From positions 186,001 through 250,000 of the forward strand of contig JAYKXP010000001.1 of assembly GCA_037176845.1 (NCBI GenBank): a DNA stretch of 64,000 nucleotides, given 5' to 3'. Below, one piece after another: positions 37,186-49,750 of this stretch. The notes beneath the pieces were generated by a model. It saw only the letters and a program-made list of their open reading frames with translations, was not told the origin of the DNA and did no database searches. The number at the start of each line of letters is the position of its first letter. Position 1 is the stretch's first letter. Both the position numbers and the translations under genes were made by a program. This DNA is from Paramarasmius palmivorus. Its lineage: Eukaryota > Basidiomycota > Agaricomycetes > Agaricales > Marasmiaceae.

Positions 37186-38400
37186 TTAATATTTTGTATG
37201 GCCTCCCTTAGCCTTCAATATAGCTTTAGCAACATCATCCATCTGATCTATGTATCTATCAATATTCTCGATCCTGATTGCTCTCCAGACCTGTTCAATG
37301 GCTACTTTAAGTTGTTGAATACCCTCTTTGAGTTCATGCCACATAGGCTCAATAGGATTAAGGTCAGAGGAAGATGAAAGATGTGGGAAAAGCTTGATCT
37401 TGTGCTCCACAAGCCATCTTTGAGTGCTTTTGGCCTTATGAGCTGGTGCATTATCCTGCTGGAACTTGATATCCCCCTTTCTGCCTTCATCTCTTTCCAG
37501 AACTGCAAGAACTTCCCTTCCAAAATCTGCTTCTAATACCGCTGTGCATTCAGACCTCTACCATGCCCACCTGGATAATCCAATACCAATAATGGCCCCT
37601 TCTTCTCCTTTATAATGCATGCCCAAACCATGATACGCGGCTGAGACCTGAATGTTGGTACTAAGCAGTCCTTGTCAAATTCTTCATCAGGACTCCGAGT
37701 TATATAGACCCTTCCCTTGTCATTATCGGCATAGACGTAGCACTCATTGAAATAGATCCTCAGATCCCACTAGGGTTTCTAATTGCTTTACTTGAAGCAG
37801 CTAAACTTGCTATTGTTTGTTAGCAGCTAAGCAAATAAGGATAACAACAACTTTAATTACCTACTTTAAATAATCTGAAGACCATATAGGACCATTATGT
37901 AAGATAAAAAAAGCAAACCATAAGAGTAAGACAAGGCCAAAGTTGGCAGAGTTGTCAGTTGAGGTCATGGGCACCTAATGCACTGCCACATTTCCACATT
38001 TCTGGACCACTTTCTGGAGTTCCACATCACTAGATTTGATTTCTTTTATGTTCAAATGAATACTAGAGGGGTATATGAGAGTGCTAAGAGGTGTGTGTAC
38101 AAAAAACAATTTTGAAAACTTTTTGTAAAATTAACAGCTTAGCTGCTGCTAAGCAGCTAGTAGCATTAGCAAGCAAGTAGAAACCCTAGATCCTACTGAG
38201 ACTCCTTGTATTTCCTTGCACACTCTTTCCTCTGTCTCTTCTGAGCCCTAGTAAGATATGGTACCTGACATGCAACTGTCCTACCCAGTCCAGCTTCCTT
38301 CAAATGTGTCCAAACTGTTGTTTTGCCTAATTGGGGTGTAACAAGCTTTCCTATCTCCCTAAATGGCATTCACTGGTTCTGACATGTGACTCTGACAAGT
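37186..38400 (-). pseudogene. Decayed Tc1-like transposase, split by a hAT-type MITE
   Basis: Read on the minus strand: an N-terminal relic (about 38400-38197), then after the insertion ECYVYADNDKGRVYITRSPD (37755-37690), PRIMVWACIIKEKKGPLL, YPGGHGRGLNAQRY followed by a stop, then IKLFPHLSSSSDLNPIEPMW (37400-37340) with the SDLNPIE third-catalytic motif. Frameshifts and stops separate the parts. The sequence is clearly related to the copy at 46236-46714. Not functional. Confidence 0.75.
37771..38188. mobile_element. hAT-type MITE (418 bp) nested in Tc1 relic
   Basis: Ends are TAGGGTTTCTA...TAGAAACCCTA, an 11-bp perfect inverted repeat that extends imperfectly through TTGCTT. It is flanked by GATCCCAC (37763-37770) and GATCCTAC (38189-38196), an 8-bp duplication with one difference. 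TAGGG/CAGGG termini with an 8-bp duplication are the hAT hallmark. Subterminal AGCAGCTAAG-type repeats occur near both ends. The second Tc1-like copy at about 46487-46500 shows the uninterrupted site. No coding capacity. Confidence 0.8.
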
Positions 38401-39158
38401 AGGCACTGCCTCTTTTTTCCTCACTGTGGATCTTGTATGATATGCATGCATGATGATGAAGGGAGAGAGGCTAGCTGGGTAAGAGCAAAGGTGGTGAGAG
38501 GAAGCATAGATGCACTTTCTTTACATCAGTGAGAAAAATGGTTCCAGTCTTCCCACAACATCTTGTGTCTGGCTCTCTCTTGAATAATTCTCTTGTTCCA
38601 CTTGCATTATCAATTGGTCCTTGGACTTGTAATTTTTTTCCCAGTGTGCTAGATTCACCACTTGGACCTTCCTGTTTATTTAATAGGCAAGCAGGTGTAC
38701 CAAGCTGTAGAAGGAACTCTTGTGGAGAAGTTAGTATTGTAATCATCATTCTTTGAGTGTTGTGTTTATTCATCAGAAAGCTTATTCAAACGCTTTCCTC
38801 ACGACCATGTCCCTGCACAAAGAGACAGTGCTGTTGGTTCCAACCAACTTGTTGCAAGTGTCAACCTTGCATGTATTGGCAAGAGACCTAGGATTGAACC
38901 AAAATGGCATAACCTTTGATAGGAAAGATCTTATTGAACTCCTTGCAAAGGTCACAGTGATGGGAGGCATGAAAAAAGAAGAAGATGGGAGGATATTGTG
39001 AGTGTCAGGGAAAAAAAGTTTTTTATTATCCTGACTGTATCCTTTAAAAGAATCCCAATCTGATTGAGGCAGTTATAGTACAAGAGCCAGAGAGAATAGA
39101 TGGGGCCCGACACAGGGTCAGCAGCAAAAAAGGATGAGCTTGGTCCCATATGAGCCAA
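38401..39158. other. No recognised gene
   Basis: Two open plus-strand stretches (about 38529-38756 and 38753-39001) code for peptides such as TVLLVPTNLLQVSTLHVLA and are not recognised. They may be a degraded gene, but no exon chain was convincing. Confidence 0.3.
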
Positions 39159-40859
39159 TAATATGCCTGACTTTTAAACCTTACTTTTCAATTGCATTAT
39201 TGCACCTTTATCACTTTAATATTCATGGATTATGGCTATAGAAGGACTAGTATGAGCCCTGAATAGCTAGTCAAAGTCAGGATGGTCACTACTGAGGTGA
39301 TATTAGTAGAGAATGGTTACATGGTACGCCACACATGGGTATCTGGCCACTACTAGTAGTCGTATCAGCAGTCTAGTAATGACGACTGCCTCCGGAAACC
39401 TGTAGGGAGCAAGTACAGAGGTGATTTCACCTTGTACGACACCTTAATAACTTCCTAGACCTTATACCCAAGGGACTCTTTTATTTTGGATAGTGATTTC
39501 ACTTCGTTTTGACCACCAGTGGGCTGCAAGGGTTCAGGGGACAAATCAGGATGACGCACAAAATGGCAAAGCCGGTCTAAATGGTCCAATAAAGCTGTGC
39601 AGATTCAGACCAAGTCTAGACTCATGGATAAAAGTTATTCCTATGATCAGGAAAAGCTGTACAACAATGGCAACACCTGAATTTCAAATAAATGGAAGCA
39701 GATATGTCAGATATACCATCTATAGAGTGTTCCAACCGATTTGGGACACTGAAATAACCTATCTAAGCCAAGGTTTTGGCTGACTGAGCACCAAGAGAGT
39801 GCTATCACTTCGGAAATGTGTCCTATTGGTGGATAGATACCTTGGCACATGAAGAGGAAAATTTCTACAAGGCTAAACGACGGCCCACAGGCACAGGATT
39901 CAACTCCTGGGCCTAAATATAGAATATGATATTTATTGTCACACTCAAAACGACTTATATGGACGTTGTGACCTCTAGATTTCCCTGATATGTCTATTTC
40001 TTCGTCTTATCTCTCTCTCCCACCCTTTTCCATTGTGTTCCATCCATTTTCCGAGTTATATTACCTATTATTCCAGTGATTTCACCTTGTACAGTATAAA
40101 AGCAAGCCAGTTTTGTAGAGGGAAGAGAGGTTTCTGTCCCCCATGTCAATGCTAGAGTGTTGTATGTGGTTATCGCACCAATAGATTGCTATTGTCGATC
40201 AGAATCCTACTCAGGTCAGGCCCTAGCCTTATTGAGAAGACTAGTTGAGGTCACATTGCAGACAAGAGCTTGAGTTTTGTGATAAAGACCAAGTTGTTGG
40301 CTTTGTGTATTGCTCTGCACTTCTATCACTTGGGGAACTTTGTACTAGATCATTTTGGTGACGTTCAAGAGGTGTTTTTACCATTGGGTAGCACTTTAGT
40401 ATTGTAGAGAAGGCCTCAGTGTTGGTAGCTGAGCTTCCTTGCTTGCATACTTTACAGAAGACAGTTTTGGTGGCTGTTCTTCCAGCAGTTGTGCTGTAGT
40501 TTCACTTTGGTAGAGTCATACAACTCAAGGCAGTGTAGACTGAGCTCAAGACCAGCTCCATATAGCCCTTGGAGCATATAAAACACTTATAGAAGCACCC
40601 ACATACCTGTACCGAACCTATATAAGGTGTACATTACTAGAACTTCAACGAACTGAAGTGATATTACCAGATCTCAAGTGAATTCACCTGATACGAAGTG
40701 AATTCACCCCTCTTGATCCAATGCTTGAGTAGATATCTCTAAGCGCGGCAACTCTGATCACGCCGAACCACACTTGCACAACTACGCCACAGTAGAGTGC
40801 TTTTGTACACTGAGAGCAGTCATAGTAGTAGGTGATTTCACCGAAACTAAGTGGTATTA
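39159..40859 (+). repeat. LTR-like repeat family, copy B (full length, 1701 bp, TSD)
   Basis: Starts TAATATGCCTGAC and ends GTGGTATTA, so the ends form a short TAATA/TATTA inverted repeat. CCAA flanks both sides (39155-39158 and 40860-40863), a 4-bp target duplication. A TATAAAAG box lies near 40097-40105. The downstream block (GCCCTAGCCTTATTGAGAAG) and the U5-like GATAAAGACCAAG stretch are shared with copies C and D. No internal coding domain follows, so I read it as a solo LTR. Confidence 0.78.
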
Positions 40860-41716
40860 CCAATACACTCCGACATGAACCCTCACTTTGCAGGTGTCAT
40901 GAATGAAGTGTTCGAAAAGGCGTGGAAGAATACCTACTACATTGACAATGAGAGCAAGAGTTGAAGGTTAGATGTTAAAGCTGTATACTGTTTATAACTT
41001 GGTTGGGATAGTGAATGGATCTTGACATTGATATGTTGAACATATGTGCTTGTAGAAATAGAGTGTTGAGATTTCTGGTATTGGCTTCTTTACTGATGAC
41101 TGCCAGCTCAGTACTATACAAACATCTGGGAATTTACATTGAGGTATTGCTCAAGTATGGCCGTTTTCATTGAATTGTTGTACTGCTACGCACTGTCAAC
41201 ATACTTGTACATGTGAGGTGTTGATCCTCTGTGTTGTCAAGAGGTAGGACAACAAGAGTGCATTGCACCCTCAACACCTTTTCTAACCTTAAATAAATCC
41301 GCCCTTTAGGGTTGGACTTTATTGCTTTGCTTGCTATGCAATGAAACACACCAGAGCACAGAAGAAGGAAAAAAACTGTGCCTGGGTGATGACAAAACAA
41401 CAAAGAACAGAAAAGAATTAAAAAAATGAGCTGAAAAGATTCCTTGTAAAAGAAAAAGTCCATAACAACAGTACATACATACATGCAGAGTCCACTACCT
41501 CTGGCAGAGAAGAACAGAAGAAGAGAAGAATAACACAGTAGGCATACTTGTCTGCTACAGATGGCAGAATCAATGAACGAAGACAGAAAGAGAGAGAGAG
41601 AGATGCTCACCTGGGGGTAGGATGACAAGGATGAAGTAACAAGGGCAGAGGCAATGCTTGATTCAGGTAGCATTGCAATGCACATGAGATTCTAGATATA
41701 CATTAGCAATGATTGA
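40860..41716. other. No gene seen
   Basis: Unique sequence between repeat copy B and an LTR fragment; includes a GA-rich microsatellite at 41588-41600. A 172-codon minus-strand open frame (41167-41685) has no motif and is low-complexity hydrophobic. Confidence 0.35.
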
Positions 41717-41774
41717 AGTCTAGTCATTGTTATTGATCAGTTTAAATGGTAATACTTTGATATAGATTCTAACA
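41717..41774 (-). repeat. 421-bp LTR family, terminal fragment
   Basis: Reverse-orientation match to the first ~58 bp of solo LTR R5/R6, ending GATTCTAACA (LTR start TGTTAGAATC on the minus strand). Confidence 0.7.
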
Positions 41775-44085
41775 CACTGTAGTTGTAGTGGACATACATC
41801 CTCAGGTAGCTCTCTTTCACTATTGTTGAAAAGTCTGTTTCTGATGCTCTTGTCAACCTTCTGCTCTGCAATGTCATCTCCAGGTGAAGGCGCTAGGATG
41901 AGAAATTCCTCAGTGGTCTGCATTTCTTCATTCCTTTTACTGTTGCTCTCAGTCACCATTGTTTTGTGGCACCTCTCTTCTTCATTTGTGTGTTGCATGA
42001 AAAGTGCAGCACATTTGGTATGCCATTCTTATAAAAGAGTGTAATTTGGTGGATGTATGCCTTTTGAGGGGTGTCCATGGACAAGTCACTGACATCATTC
42101 AGGAAAGCCTTTACGCCCCTTGAGTTGTCATGTAGGTTTTAAGAGATCTTCCATTACTGATTCTATCATCTGAGATTCAAGTGCCTGCCTTTCTGTTCAG
42201 GTGGTCTGTCCTTTCCCATTGCAAGCCAAGGCTAAGAAAACCAATGAAATTCTGATCAGATATGATGGCCACTCAGGGTAAATCTCCTATACAGAGTTGA
42301 CCTGGTGATCAATATTAGGGGGTTTAGCATCAGAGCAGTATATAAAGGTTCTCTCTAGAATTGGGTGTGTAAATCTCAAGGGTGTCATTCAAACTCTGGT
42401 TTATAGCTAGTATCAGAGTTTAGTAACATATTAGGATTTGCAGAAGTAGGCCACTTACTTTTCTGTTTTCTGTTTTTGGCAAATCTTGACCTATTTCAAG
42501 TGGTGTAGAATGTAAGTGAATAGTAGCTTTTGCCTTGGCCAGGATTTGGATGAACAACACTGCAATCTGGAGCAACATTATAGACTTTTGGTATCTCATC
42601 TGGCTGTGTGTCAATCCAATGCTTTGCATCAACCATAGATCCTTGCTGGTAGAGTTGGCCCCTAAAGGTTTTTATATCTCTTATTGAAGATGAAATTCAT
42701 TTATTAGAGTGTCTTAAAGCTGAATTATATCCAGAGGGTGATATCACATCAAGCCCTCATGGGTTCTCCATGACAGTATCTGATAGTTGAAAGAGGTGGT
42801 AGCAGTTGTTCAATATGGATTGCTACTACCTTGTCCATTAGAATGTACATCATGGCATTATGACATATGTTATTAGACCCTTGGGAGGAACCATGTAGAA
42901 CCATATCTACCAACTGTCTCTCTGGGTCAGAGTTCATAACACAGCCCATCCATTGACTGGGCTGTTTCTGTCCAGTAAGACTAAGGAAACCAAGTTTGTG
43001 ATACACTGGTTACTTACTCATATATTCTCCAGCAAGTTCTTGAAAGACTCTTTAGACAAGGTCTTGCTGAAAATGACAGATTGCTGTGGAATGTTATTTA
43101 TGTTGGACCATTGCAAAGGTAGGGCCACTTGGCATTCTTGTATTTTAGACAGATTACCTTAAGATGCCTATTGGTGCAAGCCTCATTTCAAATTATTATC
43201 AAATGTCCAAGGGTATTCTATGGTTGATAGTATAAGGTCAAGCATGAAAGAGTTACATGTGTAACTCTTCCCATTTTGATTCAAACTTCCATCACTGTCA
43301 TTTCTGCTGGCTCTGCAATGAGGTTCACAATTCTAGAAGGGAACCATTACATAATGGCTCCAGTCTGCAAGCAACGCTAAATCATTACACCAAAGTATGT
43401 GTCTTAAGTGGACTTGGAATTCAATTACTCTTGCTTTACCTCCATCATCTTTCTCCCTCTCCTCATTTTTTGTTCCAAGGTAAGTAAAGTATTAATATAT
43501 AACTAGAACTATAAGAACACATCTTGCAATTATTATGTAGATTCAATAGATCCAAATTAGAAATAGAGATAATTTGGATTGGAAAAATTAAACTGCAGTG
43601 TTGCAGCATTGTTGGCTGGCAAGAAATGTGTATCACAATTAGGAAGGATGGCACACATAATAAGGCTGGTTATGCTCATTACCAAATCTTGGGAATCCTT
43701 TGTCTATGCATATCACTATTTTTGATCCATGATACATCAGTGTGTCTGTTGCTGTTGAAGATTGGTGTTGCTGTGGAAGAGACATTTTGTGTACCTTTCC
43801 AACTTGCCATCACACTCTAATTATGTGTTACAATACACAATCAGATGCATATCCTTTACTCTTACCTTTCAGTCTCCCATCATTTTCTATCTCACTTTCA
43901 AACACTTTTCACCTTTATCAAGGTCTACTACCCCATGTGGTTTCACTATCTTGTGTTGTACACACAAGCATATGACAACACCAGTGGTAGCATAACCTTT
44001 GCTGTACTTGTTGTTTTCCTGCTTGATTGCTGCATAAATCACTCTCCAGGCAAGAGTTCATCTAAAGAGGTCAAGCAAACTGCAT
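41775..44085. other. No recognised gene; short unrelated open frames
   Basis: About 2.3 kb of AT-rich sequence. Several 60-98-codon open frames occur on both strands (for example 43524-43820) without motifs. Likely degraded transposon or pseudogene material. Confidence 0.35.
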
Positions 44086-44142
44086 TACAATAGGTACAAA
44101 CAAACTGTAATTCCTTACATATATGTCACAGAAAGTTGACAC
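44086..44142 (-). repeat. 421-bp LTR family, internal fragment
   Basis: Reverse-orientation match to the LTR block containing GTCACAG..GTTGACAC. Short and truncated on both sides. Confidence 0.55.
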
Positions 44143-44407
44143 CCTTCTGCAGGCTGTCAATGTAGCAGCAGAGAATGGTCCACCAGATATTGACCATGAA
44201 CAGGTTGTGATTAAACCTGGAGATACAAATGGTAGCAACCTGAAGGGTAAGGATAAGAGATGAATTAAGAAAGCATGTCCTGATTTTTTAAAGTATTACT
44301 GATGTTTCATTACAGTCTTGATATGTAAAATGTATTGAACAACCTTGTGGCTTACACTTCTTTGCACCAGTATACACCACTCACTTGCCCTGGTTGATTG
44401 TTGCAAA

Positions 44408-44578
44408 GTTGAATGAAGTGATGAAGTTGATGAAACACTTTCTCAATACTTAGTCCAACAGAATATACAAAGTCTGCTTTGACCCTCCAATTAAGCTTGT
44501 TCTACTGCATATAGACTTGCATTCATGTTGTATTTATATTTATTTATCTATTACTTTACTTATTGAACCTACCTATAG
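44408..44578 (-). repeat. 421-bp LTR family, fragment R2 (3' part)
   Basis: Begins GTTGAATGAAGTGATGAAG like the end of LTR R6 and continues to the CTTATTGAACCTACCTAT block, then diverges. Truncated solo fragment. Confidence 0.7.
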
Positions 44579-45116
44579 ACATGGTGAACAGGAATGCAGC
44601 ACAGTTGCTAAGCTCAGCTCATAGCACAGATATCCTCAAACTTTGCTGGAATGTTAATGGCTGAGTTGTAGCAAGCAACACTGTCTCCTGATCTGTTCTG
44701 CTGTCTTAAGAGACATACTCAATCAGCACCATGTACAAGTACTGGTTGAAGCTGTCAAAGGGGACTTTCTTCTCACTGTTGCGAGTTTGGGCCTGATGCC
44801 TGATGCAGGCTTTCTCTCTGTTGTTGGTTGCCTGTGGGAAATGTATGCCTCCATAATGGCAGACATCAAAGCTTGCCTTTACCTCCAGAGGCTTTGAGGT
44901 GAGGTTGGTAGGCAATTCTGCACTATGCAGAAAAGATACAAGCTTCTTTTCAGCTGCTGTCAGACACCCTTGAGGATGTCTACAATATGGCTTTGAGACT
45001 GGAGATGTAGAAAGCCATCTTTTGGTTGATAGACTGCTCATGGTGGTGCTGTGAGAATCCTCAGGTATATCCTATCTTGACAGCTGTGGTGATCTTAGCT
45101 GACATAGTCCCGGTGT

Positions 45117-45299
45117 ATGCACATAGAGGCCTACAAAAGTGACATTACATGGAAAAGATGCATTTCATGTGGTGCTTTGTATTGTGGCAGAGGCTGCCAA
45201 GAAGCTCATTGGAAGATATATCATAACAAATGCCTTGATTGTGGTTCATGTGGAAGTCAAGGTATTTTTGTCCACTTAGCATTTGGGTCTTGTAGCTGA
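45117..45299 (+). CDS. MYND-type zinc-finger ORF (fragment)
   Basis: A 60-codon frame encodes CISCGALYCGRGCQEAHW followed by KIYHNKC. This fits the MYND pattern C-x2-C-x4-YC-x3-CQ-x3-W-x3-H-x3-C. MYND fingers mediate protein binding and are very numerous in mushroom genomes. Only the second half of the finger is present; the first C-x2-C pair may be in an upstream exon (about 45060-45110), not resolved. It lies between LTR fragments R2 and R3. Gene or relic is undecided. Confidence 0.5.
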   Translation: MHIEAYKSDITWKRCISCGALYCGRGCQEAHWKIYHNKCLDCGSCGSQGIFVHLAFGSCS

Positions 45300-45782
45300 C
45301 TTCAGATAACCAGACCTGGTGGCCACCAATAAAGAATTTGTGCTACATCTATGCAGACAGAAGGTTCGCCACATGAACCTTCAGGATTTCCCCAACCTCT
45401 TTAATGGGAATGCCCACTTGTGCATAAAGTACAGAGACAATTGTCTAAGCCTGGTAGTGGGTATTATCCTACACACATAGATTATGGCAGACTTCTCATT
45501 GAGGTGGAAGTGCTGTGGGCAACAGAGCTTTCTGTTTTCTTTTGTCATATCTTGAGTCCTCTGATGTTGCTTGGATGGGAAGAGTGCAAGGCATGACTAC
45601 ACAAACTATGGCTATCTTTCTTGTGTAATTGGAAGAACACAATGATTTTCTGATATGTGTTTCTGCAACTCTATGTGATCTGACAACTTTGTGCATCTTT
45701 ACATATCTTCTATTCTGTTGTACATCAGGCAATATGACATTGCTAAAAATTTAGGACTGCTCTGGAATAAGCAGGCAAATGT
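45300..45782. other. No gene seen
   Basis: Sequence between the MYND ORF and LTR R3. No motif-bearing frame. Confidence 0.35.
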
Positions 45783-46171
45783 TGTTAGAATCTATATCAA
45801 AGTATTACCAGCTAAACTGATCAATAACAATGACTAGAACTTAATGCAATTAACTGTGATCACCCAAAAGTGTTGATAATAGTAACTTTTGTATTGAAAA
45901 TGTGTTTCAAGTGTCAACTCTCTGTGACATGTAAGTAATTACTGTTTGTTTGTATCTATTGTGATCTAATGCAAAAATACGTGTTTTACATACTCCTACA
46001 TGCCCATACACTATAGGTAGGTTCAATAAGTAAAGTAAAAGATAAATAAACATGAATGCAAGTGTATGTGCAGTAGAACAAGCATAATTAGAGTGCTAAA
46101 GCAGACTTTGTATATTTTGTTGGACTGAGTATTGAGAAAGTGTTTCATCAACTTCATCACTTCATTCAACA
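45783..46171 (+). repeat. 421-bp LTR family, copy R3 (internal deletion)
   Basis: Starts TGTTAGAATC and ends CATTCAACA. Lacks about 32 bp around the GCGGATCACTCAAGGC block relative to R5. Flanks AATGT and TAATC differ, so no target duplication is seen. Confidence 0.8.
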
Positions 46172-46235
46172 TAATCCACATCAGTAGGCATCAATAAATT
46201 TCCATGAATGTCTAGCAAAGCATGGAGATTTTGAC

Positions 46236-46714
46236 TTACTGCCACATAGTTGGGAGAAGCTTGATCTTCTGCTCCACAAGCCATCTCTGAGTCATTTTGG
46301 CCTTATGAGCTGGTGTGTTATCCTGCTGGAAGTCAATATACTCCCTCTCTGCCTTCATCTCTTCCCAGGACTGCAAGAACTTCCCTCCCACAACCTCCTC
46401 CTGATACTGTTGTGCATTTACACCTCCACTATGCACCCCTGGATAATCCAATACCAATAACAGCCCCTTCTTATCCTCAGATCCCACCAAGACCCCTTGT
46501 ATTTCCTTGCACACTCTTTCCTCTGTCTCTTCTGAGCCCTAGTAAGATATGGTACCCAATGTGCAACTCTCCTATCCAGTCTAGCTTTCTTCAAATGTGT
46601 CTGAACTGTTGTTTTGCCTAATTGGAATGTAATGAGCTTTTCTAGCTCCCTAAATGGCATTTGCCAGTTCTGACATGTGATTCTGACAAGTAGGGGCTGT
46701 ATGTGGTCTGTCAC
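46236..46714 (-). pseudogene. Deleted Tc1-like transposase
   Basis: On the minus strand: N-terminal segment QNWQMPFRELEKLITFQLG, then RAQKRQRKECARKYKG, then a deletion, then KKGLLLVLDYPGVHSGGVNA, FQQDNTPAHKAKMTQRWLVE and IKLLPTMWQ. Compared with the 37.2-38.4 kb copy, the segment ECYVYADND..MVWACI is absent, removing the first catalytic Asp region. The second catalytic Asp remains in QDNTPAH; the third is lost. Non-functional; a size suggestive of a deletion derivative. Confidence 0.75.
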
Positions 46715-48342
46715 TTTGGGTGGACATCTACTGCAAGGCCAATTGGAAGTACTTCCAGTTTGTCAAAACTTGGCCCAAATCTTCTTGGTGGTAGGTAATG
46801 GTTTTCCTTGGAGTATCATGAGGGTACCCTGGCACTGGGGAAATAACATAGGTACAAAAAATTTATTATATACATAATTATATGCAGCAGGGGCATGGTC
46901 TTGACTTTTGGCAGACCCAAGTAGTTTATTGGCCTATGTTGATTATGTTATCACTTTCCAGACTACAATTGTCACCTTGCTTCTGGCTCTCTTTTAGATA
47001 TTCTGGGCCATGTTGGCCAGCAAGGAAAAGCCATCAGCTACTTAGACATATAGGGTCCTGGCCATTGCTCTGTAGAGCTGTGGAGTAGTGATCACTTTGC
47101 ATGACATCAATTTTATAATGACATCCAGTACCCAAACATCACTGTGAACTTTCACTGGGTGATGATGGCAGATGCAGTTTCTCCCACAGATATATCTATC
47201 TGTCTGAGACAACAATCAGATCTATTGGATAAAGTTGGTGTGAATTACTCACAACATTTAGTGCAGCTGTGTCAAAAGGAGAACACACAAGTGAGATGGG
47301 TGGGAGAAGCACTACAGGTGGTTTGTGTGCTTCAGACTGAGTTTCTAGACCTTCAGGTGAATCATGGATGCAATATCCAGGAAACAAAAACAAAAAAGTA
47401 GCACAAGTAGCACAACTAGTGGGCCTGCAGACTTCTGGCAAGAATGAACAGTCTCAAGATTGCTGAATAAGTCCTGAAAGCTTTGGTTGCTGCAGGCTTT
47501 CACTATAGTGGGGCAACAAGAGCTGGGCAGTAAGTCAGCCCAAAATTCAGACTTTAATAATGCTAATAATGCTGTGACTGGTGAAGGTTACCTTGAGGTC
47601 TTCTGTAGAAGATCCAACCTATTCTGCTCATCAGTGACAAATGAAGAATATCAAGGCATGCTTTGGAGTAGGAGCCAAAGTGCTGACCAGCAACACCTTT
47701 ATCAGCAAATTGGATCTAGTGGTGAAACACATTGATCAGTTCAAATCCTTGACAGATGAGAAAGAAAAGCAGCTAGAAAAGGAAGTACAAACTCTTTTAT
47801 TGAGCATAGACAATGTTCATCCAGAACACAGGACTTAAAAAGTCAATCAATTGTTGATTAAAACCCTTTCATCCATAAAGTTAGTGTCTTAACCTGAAAC
47901 AGTGCCTGTGTAAGCAGAGTTAATCTGGGTGTGGTTACAAATTCCAAGGCTGACATTTTGAGGCAGGGAGGTAGTGATATTGACAGCACCAAGTGTGTAT
48001 CCTCACACATACACAAGTATGTTTGAAGACAAAGGTATTATGAAAGGGCTCTGTGCTGTTCTGGAAACTGACAACTGTAGTAGACTGGCCAACATTGATG
48101 GACCACCATGCAGACCTGGTCCTATAGTCAAGTACTGGTATCACTCAATGGGACAAACACTTCTCAAGCTCCCCCTTGTACTTTGTTTGACCACATATTT
48201 TAAAAAATATATTCTACAGTATACTTGATGATGTAATAAGTAATGAGAAAATATTATATAATAAAATTGAACCATTTTTCTTTCCTACCACATTGTGCAT
48301 CCCTCTATGCCCCCAGTCCATAACTCATATACACACCATGAT
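46715..48342. other. No recognised gene; degraded coding
   Basis: Open segments at 47144-47401 and 47460-47840 suggest old coding sequence (for example SICLRQQSDLLDKVGVNYS), but stops and frame changes are frequent. No family recognised. Confidence 0.3.
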
Positions 48343-48640
48343 AGCCCAAAGAAGAACTGTTTCATTGGTGCAATCCAGGCAGGGATGAGTGTTGCAGAAG
48401 CTGCTGGAAAGGAGAATATTCCACTCAGCACTGCATACAAAATCCAGGACAAATCCTTTTGACTGGTTCAATACATCCTCTCCCATGCTCTGGTCAGCCT
48501 CCCAAGGTCACTGAGCAGGGTGAACATCAGATTGTGTGAAAGGCTATTTGAAATCGCCATACACCTCTTCCATCTATTGCAAATAGTGTCACCACTCCAG
48601 TCTCAACATCAACCACTCAAAATGTTCTTGCTGTCCATGG
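48343..48640 (+). pseudogene. HTH fragment of a Tc1/mariner-type transposase
   Basis: Encodes FIGAIQAGMSVAEAAGKENI followed by PLSTAYKI, then after frame breaks PPKVTEQ, NRHTPLPSIANSVTTPVSTS and VLAVHGLQ. This is the paired-type helix-turn-helix plus linker order of fungal Tc1-like transposases. The catalytic domain is absent and stops interrupt the frame. Confidence 0.6.
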
Positions 48641-49663
48641 ACTTCAATTGCTCCCAATCAGTGCTGCAGATTGAGACTCAAAGCACACATCCAGTCTTCT
48701 TGTTTGGCTCCCACTTTATGTCCCCATTCTCTGCCTTTGTGACTATCCTTCCATGGACATTCAAGAGATAAGGCCTGCTTAACCCATACTGCTTTGCAAC
48801 TTCCTCTGTATCAAGGTCAACCCCTGAACCATACTGTTTTGTGCCATTTATAGTGATGTTCTGAAGGCTGAAGTTGTCAGTATTCCACTCATAAATGAAC
48901 TCTTGGTATTCTGAGATTTGCACCCCATGAACCTGTAGTCGGGGTGATAGCATATTTCATAGCCTCTCTCTGAATTTCAGGAATAGTTATATGAGCATCA
49001 AACTGGGGCTTTAAGTCGGAGAGTTTCTACCAAAACACCTGAATTAAAATAGCCCACCAGGAGAAAGAAATATCAAACATACCAATAGCTCACCAAAGAC
49101 CCTGGGTTTTCCTAAGACTCCATAACCCAAAGTCAGCCAGACTGGCAACACATCACCCCCTTTTGCATAGGCTGCTCTCTCCTCTCATTTTTTGAGTTTG
49201 CCTTTGGAATAAGTTGTAATACTTACTTTGATAGGTTTCTCTTGCTACTGTGGCTTGATGTTTATAATGATCATTGCACTTAGTGCAGGCCATCTTGATT
49301 TGGTCCCATTGCCGAAAAAGAAATATTTTTTGTCTGCCTGTATCATCTCTCTGCAGCTGCTAGATTGGCATGGAAATGCCTTCTCTGCTCATTAGTCACT
49401 GGTGAATTGAACAGGGTCCACATTATATTGTTGTGTTCATTCACAGCAGGAGATTGAGAGGATGGAGGAGACAGAGAAAATATATCTGATCTCTGCCTGT
49501 TTTTTTACCTGACAGCCCATCCTCTGAAGCTGCTGAGTCAGGGCTCCATATTGAATCATTTTCTTTTCTTTCTTCTTTCCTCTCATTGCAGATTTATGTT
49601 TTCTTTATAGATGCCCAACCAACATAAGCCCAATCAGGAGTCTCACTTGTTCCGACCCTTTAG
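48641..49663. other. No recognised gene
   Basis: Contains a 91-codon minus-strand open frame (48678-48953) with no recognised domain, and low-complexity T-rich sequence near 49540-49600. Confidence 0.3.
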
Positions 49664-49750
49664 ATAGGTTCAATAAGTAAAGTAAAAGATAAATAAACAT
49701 GAATGCAACATAAATGCAAGTGTATGTGCAATAGAACAACCATGATTAGA
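49664..49750 (+). repeat. 421-bp LTR family, fragment R4
   Basis: Short match to the ATAGGTTCAATAAGTAAAG to GTATGTGCAATAGAACAA block of the LTR; both ends truncated. Confidence 0.65.

Noticed and set aside
41167..41685. A 172-codon minus-strand membrane protein
   Set aside because: The hydrophobic run comes from low-complexity T-rich and GA-repeat DNA; no family signal or flanking exons.
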